Notes under the pieces: model-generated
Database searches by the model: none
What the model was told of the DNA's origin: nothing
Seen by the model: only the letters and a program-made list of their open reading frames with translations
DNA from: GCA-020343675 sp964462945
Lineage (GTDB): Bacteria > Planctomycetota > Phycisphaerae > Sedimentisphaerales > Anaerobacaceae
Direction: 5' to 3'
Assembly: GCA_964462945.1 (NCBI GenBank)
Contig: CAYWZW010000053.1
Coordinates: 1-38,187, forward strand
Length of the DNA stretch: 38,187 nucleotides
Translations under genes and position numbers: made by a program
Shown: piece by piece, positions 34,058 to 38,187 of the stretch
Position numbering within the stretch: the first letter of the stretch is position 1
Layout: each line of letters begins with the position of its first letter

Positions 34058-37000
34058 TCACGTGAGGTTTCTCTGACCAAAGCACAGGACTTTGCCATTT
34101 TCGAGGGTGACTACGGCACGACCGTCCCCGTCAATGGCCAGACCCCATTCAACCGGAGCCGCCGGCAGCGGGCCGGACCAGAGCACGCTGCCGTCCTTGA
34201 TGTTCAAGGCGACAATCTTTGACTCTTCCGCGATCACGACGGCGTTGCTGCACACCGCGATGGCGAGGCTTGCCTTGCAGTCGTAGCTCCAAAGCGGCTT
34301 TTCCCTGACGCCCAATTTCGCCCAGTCCACCAGGAACTGGTTCCGGGGGTCTGCCATGCTTCGGCTCAGCGCCCGCCTGTCGATAGGATCGAGGCAAAGG
34401 ACCTGTTTGTTTTTCTGATTGGTCGTCCAGACGATGTCCCGACCGGAAGCCGACGCGAGGAAGACCCTGCTGAACACGGTCGGATCATAGACGTCATACT
34501 TCGGGTGGGCGTAGAAGGGTCTGCCGCACGCGACGACACGATCAGCCAGCAGAGAAAGCTCCCAGCCTCGCGGGCTTTCCGAAAAGAGGACGTTGTTTTG
34601 CGTGAGCCTTTGGACCAGATTGGGGTCGTTGAGGCATCTGCCGTCTGTTGTGTCATAGACCGCCGGCGAGACGGAGGTGCCGCCGGCCAGATAGAGTCTG
34701 CCGTCGTTGAGCAGCAGGTGTCCCTGCACGCTCACGCCGCAGCGGGCCTGGGCATTGAGGTGCCCGGACGTGTCATTCTTCCACTTGACTCGCCCGGTCT
34801 GGGCATCCAGGGCATAAACGTAGGTCTGATCGTAGTTCACGATACCAGCCGCCGCGTAGGCGACGCCGTCTTCGACCAGCACGCCGCCGGCCGCCGGCCA
34901 GGTGGAAAGCAGCGCCCCATAGACGGGAATCTTTCGTTCGCCCGGCGCCGCTCGAAAACGCCAAAGCAGCCGGCCCGTCTTTGCTTCGAACGCATATACC
35001 CATCCGTCGCCGGAGCCCACCAAAGCGCGTCCCTTCCAGATCGTCGGAGGAATTCGGACCGGGCCGCCCGTATAGGCCTTCCATCGCAGCGTTCCGCTGG
35101 CTGCGTCCAATGCGCGAACGATGCCGTCCGGCCCGCTGACGAATAGGAGTCCGCCCGCTGCGACCGGCGCCGTGGCAAGCGGCCCCGGCGAAGGAATGCT
35201 CATCTTCGGGTCGTACTGCCACAGCAATTCCGTCTTTGCCGGGATGACCGCCTTTGTTGTCGCGCTGCACGTGTTGTTGGCCCGGAAGGTGGGCCAGTTG
35301 GCCGACGATTCGGGCAAAGCTGCAACTTTCGCCGGGTCACCATCGCCTGTTTCCAAACGCTCTTCTTGAGTGACCTGCGGCTGGAAATTGAAGCCGCCCG
35401 CCGACGCCAGACAGGTCACGCCATAGAGCGTCAACTGGCAGTCGCAGACGTACGGCCACCAGTACAGCAGGCCGTTTGCGACAGTTACGCCATCGTGACA
35501 CGGCGGACGCATGGGCGAGACATACTGGGGCCGGCCCTCGGCCAGATCGAGGCGAGTCGTTCCCTCTCTGGCCCGGTAAAAGATAGCGTCAAAGGCACCC
35601 GTTGGGCGGGTGCAGGCCCGCCGGCCCGTCTGAAGCTCCGCCAATACTTCACCCGTGAGCGGCTCGAACTTCTTGCTCAGAGCACCCTGGTCGTTTTGAC
35701 CGCCGATGGCGTAGAGCGCGTCGTCCCGCAGGACCAACTGGAAATTGCCGTAGGGGTCGCTCCATAGGACCTCGCCGGTCTTGGCTGAGACGGCTAAGAG
35801 CTTGCCGACCTGCGGGCCGGCAAAATACAAGGCATCGTCGCTGCATTTAAGATAGCACGTCGTTCGCCAGTTCCAGGCTGCACCCTGCCGGTTTGAATAA
35901 GGGCCGAGAGCTTGGAATAAGCCGGGCGCGTTGTCGGGCGTCCTGCGCCATAAGACGCCGCCGGTTTTCGCATCCAAACAGGCCAGGTACGAGCCGAAGC
36001 GGAAAATATAGATTCGTCCGTTCTTCATGCACATCGCCCGGCCGTCCACCGGCTCATCCTCGCGGTGGCTCCACAGGACCTTCTTGGTGCCTGGGTCGAT
36101 GGCCAGCACGCTGCCGCCGAATCCCCACGGATGGGCGACGTACGCCTTATCGCTGTCTTTGATGCCGTCGGCCTGATTGAAGCCTTTTGATATGGGGCTC
36201 CAGGGCCAGCCGTGCGCTTCGCGCTGCCATCGCATGGTCGGGTCCCTCTGCTCCTGCTCGCCGATAAGGGCGTAGAGAATCCCGTCCTCCATTCCCATCC
36301 ACTTCCAGAACGTCCCGCCAGCAACGTCTGACGGCGGAATTATTTCGTCCAAAAGTCTGCCCGTTGCCGCCTCGATGAGCTTGCACGATTTGTCATCTCC
36401 CACATAGAGCGTCGTGGGCGTGGCGATCATCGTATTGCGATGAATCATCACGCCTTCGGTCAGGTCACGCTGCCAGAGCATCGTGCCGTTGTAGCCGTTG
36501 AACGCCACAAGCTTGTTCAGAAATGGCTCTTCTCTGGTCTTGAAAGCGATATGTCCGAATGCCTTAAACATCCGCCCCGCCGAAGCCACTGCGATCTGGG
36601 GCAGCGGTGCATAGCGCGGCTCCGCGAGAAACTGAGTCAGATACGGCGCCCTTATGACCCGGTCGTTCGACTGCGGGTTATTGTCCGGGCCGTGATACGG
36701 ATGGCTCCAGTCGTCCACTCCGGAGGGCGACGGCTTAATTAAGACCTTGCCTCCTAACACAGCTTTTCCCTGCGGCCGAAGAGCTCGCAGCACCTCGGCC
36801 TCGGAAACCCCTTCCGCTCCACCGACGGCCACGACGCCATCGGCTACGTTGTCGGCCAGGTTCAACCTGCTTAGCGGACCGGCGTCCACGAAGATGCGTG
36901 TGCCGTAAAGGGCCGCAGCGTCGGCGGCTTGGCGTGCGGCTTGGACATCTTTGGCCTGCGCCAACTGAACGTACACCAGCAGCTCGCTTTCGCGCGCCAG

Positions 37001-37165
37001 CTCGACGGCAAGCTCTCCAGTCGTATCGCCGAGCAGCACACAGATTCCGCGAGTAACGCCGATACTCTCGAGGATGGACCTGCTCCGCTCAGCGCCGCAA
37101 ATAGGTCCCTGAGAAAAAAGGACACAAACGAACATTCCGAATAATAACGTCTTTGCCGTTCTCAT
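34058..37165 (-). CDS. Secreted PQQ-like beta-propeller protein with N-terminal methyltransferase-like domain
   Basis: A 1035-residue exported protein. The ATG at 37165 is preferred: AAAGGTGG stands just upstream and a signal peptide follows (TLLFGMFVCVLFSQG). Residues about 25-130 look like a decayed class I methyltransferase (GICVLLGDTTGELAVELA in place of the glycine-rich SAM loop, LADNVADGVVAV, EVLRALRPQGKAVL). The rest is a propeller of PQQ-like repeats: KLVAFNGYNGTMLWQRD, VLAIDPGTKKVLWSHR, VYAFEAKTGRLLWRF, YVYALDAQTGRVKWKN and IVALNIKDGSVLWSG. No quinoprotein cofactor residues can be assigned, so it may be a binding or scaffold protein. It lies 11 nt downstream of the serine hydrolase gene 37177-38187, in one operon. 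It converges with the histidine kinase 9 nt away. Confidence 0.85.
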   Translation of the reverse strand: MRTAKTLLFGMFVCVLFSQGPICGAERSRSILESIGVTRGICVLLGDTTGELAVELARESELLVYVQLAQAKDVQAARQAADAAALYGTRIFVDAGPLSRLNLADNVADGVVAVGGAEGVSEAEVLRALRPQGKAVLGGKVLIKPSPSGVDDWSHPYHGPDNNPQSNDRVIRAPYLTQFLAEPRYAPLPQIAVASAGRMFKAFGHIAFKTREEPFLNKLVAFNGYNGTMLWQRDLTEGVMIHRNTMIATPTTLYVGDDKSCKLIEAATGRLLDEIIPPSDVAGGTFWKWMGMEDGILYALIGEQEQRDPTMRWQREAHGWPWSPISKGFNQADGIKDSDKAYVAHPWGFGGSVLAIDPGTKKVLWSHREDEPVDGRAMCMKNGRIYIFRFGSYLACLDAKTGGVLWRRTPDNAPGLFQALGPYSNRQGAAWNWRTTCYLKCSDDALYFAGPQVGKLLAVSAKTGEVLWSDPYGNFQLVLRDDALYAIGGQNDQGALSKKFEPLTGEVLAELQTGRRACTRPTGAFDAIFYRAREGTTRLDLAEGRPQYVSPMRPPCHDGVTVANGLLYWWPYVCDCQLTLYGVTCLASAGGFNFQPQVTQEERLETGDGDPAKVAALPESSANWPTFRANNTCSATTKAVIPAKTELLWQYDPKMSIPSPGPLATAPVAAGGLLFVSGPDGIVRALDAASGTLRWKAYTGGPVRIPPTIWKGRALVGSGDGWVYAFEAKTGRLLWRFRAAPGERKIPVYGALLSTWPAAGGVLVEDGVAYAAAGIVNYDQTYVYALDAQTGRVKWKNDTSGHLNAQARCGVSVQGHLLLNDGRLYLAGGTSVSPAVYDTTDGRCLNDPNLVQRLTQNNVLFSESPRGWELSLLADRVVACGRPFYAHPKYDVYDPTVFSRVFLASASGRDIVWTTNQKNKQVLCLDPIDRRALSRSMADPRNQFLVDWAKLGVREKPLWSYDCKASLAIAVCSNAVVIAEESKIVALNIKDGSVLWSGPLPAAPVEWGLAIDGDGRAVVTLENGKVLCFGQRNLT

Positions 37166-37176
37166 TTTTCCACCTT

Positions 37177-38187
37177 TCATTTCTGTGTGATGGCGTGGCC
37201 GACCTTTTCCAGGAACGTGCTGTATATGGCGTTGGTGATTACGAAGTCTCCCTGGTCGAGGCCGAGCCGGACGATGACCATGTTCCACGATGGGATGACG
37301 AACATATCGTTGTTGTTGTAGCCGCTGGCCGAGTACGTATCGGCCGGCGCGCCGGGCCAGCTTCGCTTGCCGTCGGGCTGGATTCCGTTAGCCCACCAGT
37401 TGAACCCGTACACGCCCCGTCCGTCGGCGCCGCTGAGCGGCTCCAGGGGCGTCGAGGCAGGCACGTGCGGCCGGGTCGCCATATCGGCCCATGCCGCGCT
37501 GATCAACTGCTTATCTTTCCACTTGCCGCGATTCAAGAACAGATGCCCCAATCGGGCCAGCTCGCGGGCAGAAATGAATATATGTTTGTTGCTGTTTCCG
37601 GAGCCGCCGTTGACGACAATGCCGTCAATCACTCCGAAATCGCCCCAGTCCCACCTGGTTCGGTCCATGCCGATCGGGTCGGCGATTCGTCTCTTGAAGA
37701 GGTCTTCTATCGGCTCGCCGGCGATGCGGGTCAGGACGTTGGCAAACTGGTTCATGGCCGAGTCCCAGTAGGCGTAGCGCGAGCCGGGCGGTTTGAACAG
37801 CGGCGTCGGGGCCGGCTCGAACGGCGTGGAACTGGGTCCGTGCTTGTAGCTGCCGCTCGTCTTATCGCCGACGGCATAGTAACCGGACGTCATGGTTGTG
37901 AAATGCCGCAGCGTGATATCCGGATAAATTTCCGACATGGAGGGGACGTAGTCTTTTGCCGGCGTATCGAGCGTCGCCTTGCCGTCGTCGATAAGCAGGC
38001 CCAGCACGGTGCTGGTGAATGATTTCGTCAGCGACCAGACGCCGTGCATCTTGTCGATGTTGGCGCCCTTCCATATCATGCAGCCGTTGCGGATGATAAC
38101 AAGCTCCGTGACGCCGTCGGGGCCGGAGTTGCTTTTTAGGCACTCTAACAAAACTGAATAACTCGTCGCCAGCATATTAGAAAACAA
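37177..38187 (-). CDS. Serine hydrolase, beta-lactamase / penicillin-binding-protein-like (5' truncated by window)
   Basis: The C-terminal 336 residues of a class C beta-lactamase-like enzyme. The frame runs to the window edge and the true start lies outside. The active-site SxxK is present as WSLTKSFTST (Ser acylated, Lys general base). The LIDDGKATLDTPAKDYVP and DITLRHFTTMTSGY segments after it are typical of the esterase / D-aminopeptidase-like members of the family. The usual Tyr-x-Asn motif is replaced by a YWDSAMNQF stretch, so the second catalytic element is uncertain. The C-terminus (SASGYNNNDMFVIPSWNMVIVRLG) matches the family's closing strands. It is probably periplasmic; substrates in this family range from peptides to esters. 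The upstream gene of a pair with the PQQ-like protein, 11 nt apart. Confidence 0.85.
   Translation of the reverse strand: MFSNMLATSYSVLLECLKSNSGPDGVTELVIIRNGCMIWKGANIDKMHGVWSLTKSFTSTVLGLLIDDGKATLDTPAKDYVPSMSEIYPDITLRHFTTMTSGYYAVGDKTSGSYKHGPSSTPFEPAPTPLFKPPGSRYAYWDSAMNQFANVLTRIAGEPIEDLFKRRIADPIGMDRTRWDWGDFGVIDGIVVNGGSGNSNKHIFISARELARLGHLFLNRGKWKDKQLISAAWADMATRPHVPASTPLEPLSGADGRGVYGFNWWANGIQPDGKRSWPGAPADTYSASGYNNNDMFVIPSWNMVIVRLGLDQGDFVITNAIYSTFLEKVGHAITQK

Noticed and set aside
34049..34070. A terminator between the kinase and the PQQ-like gene.
   Set aside because: CCCACGT/ACGTG pairing is short and interrupted, partly inside coding sequence, and has no T-tract.

Overview
The window looks like a piece of a metagenome-assembled genome from a Planctomycetota bacterium, most likely the Phycisphaerae side. 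This is inferred from content, not from a marker gene. The content is secreted carbohydrate-active proteins with signal peptides, a Tat-type Gfo/Idh/MocA oxidoreductase, LamG and beta-helix proteins, a PQQ-like beta-propeller fused to a methyltransferase-like domain, PPC-type repeats and very large envelope proteins. A run of exactly 100 N (27005-27104) shows that it is a scaffold.

Layout. 1-600: a frameshifted small membrane-protein gene preceded by an integron attC-like site. 950-5327: a secreted GH-A-like glycosidase facing a two-gene beta-helix (pectate-lyase-like) operon. 5566-7592: a strong promoter and tRNA-Val(CAC), then an HU gene and a Gfo/Idh/MocA oxidoreductase. 7716-11457: a large secreted LamG protein with its own terminator and promoter. 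11481-13509: repeat-rich DNA, then a nitrilase-family hydrolase and an Asp/Glu racemase in one transcript. 13534-24778: a two-gene operon for 1145- and 2600-residue envelope proteins of one unnamed family. 24942-26375: a secreted nucleoside-hydrolase-like protein. 26396-29778: a bacterial NACHT (NLR-like) protein with near-identical 33-residue repeats, interrupted by the assembly gap. 30050-32118: a decayed PPC-domain protein gene. 32480-34048: a membrane histidine kinase. 34058-38187: a PQQ-like propeller and a serine beta-lactamase-like hydrolase, cut by the window end.

How it fits together. Most genes serve polysaccharide or glycoside capture and breakdown in the envelope or outside the cell. 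The NACHT protein is the only obvious immunity gene. The giant-protein operon is the best candidate for an undescribed system.

Beneath the genes lies a second layer of small structured repeats. These are hairpins with GNRA-like loops (two inside ORFs with covarying stems), an exact 25-bp repeat placed in the same frame in two unrelated ORFs, three copies of a GTCCCGCC hairpin, a nested MITE-like element, and degenerate arrays with a strict 7-bp period just upstream of, or inside the first codons of, several genes.
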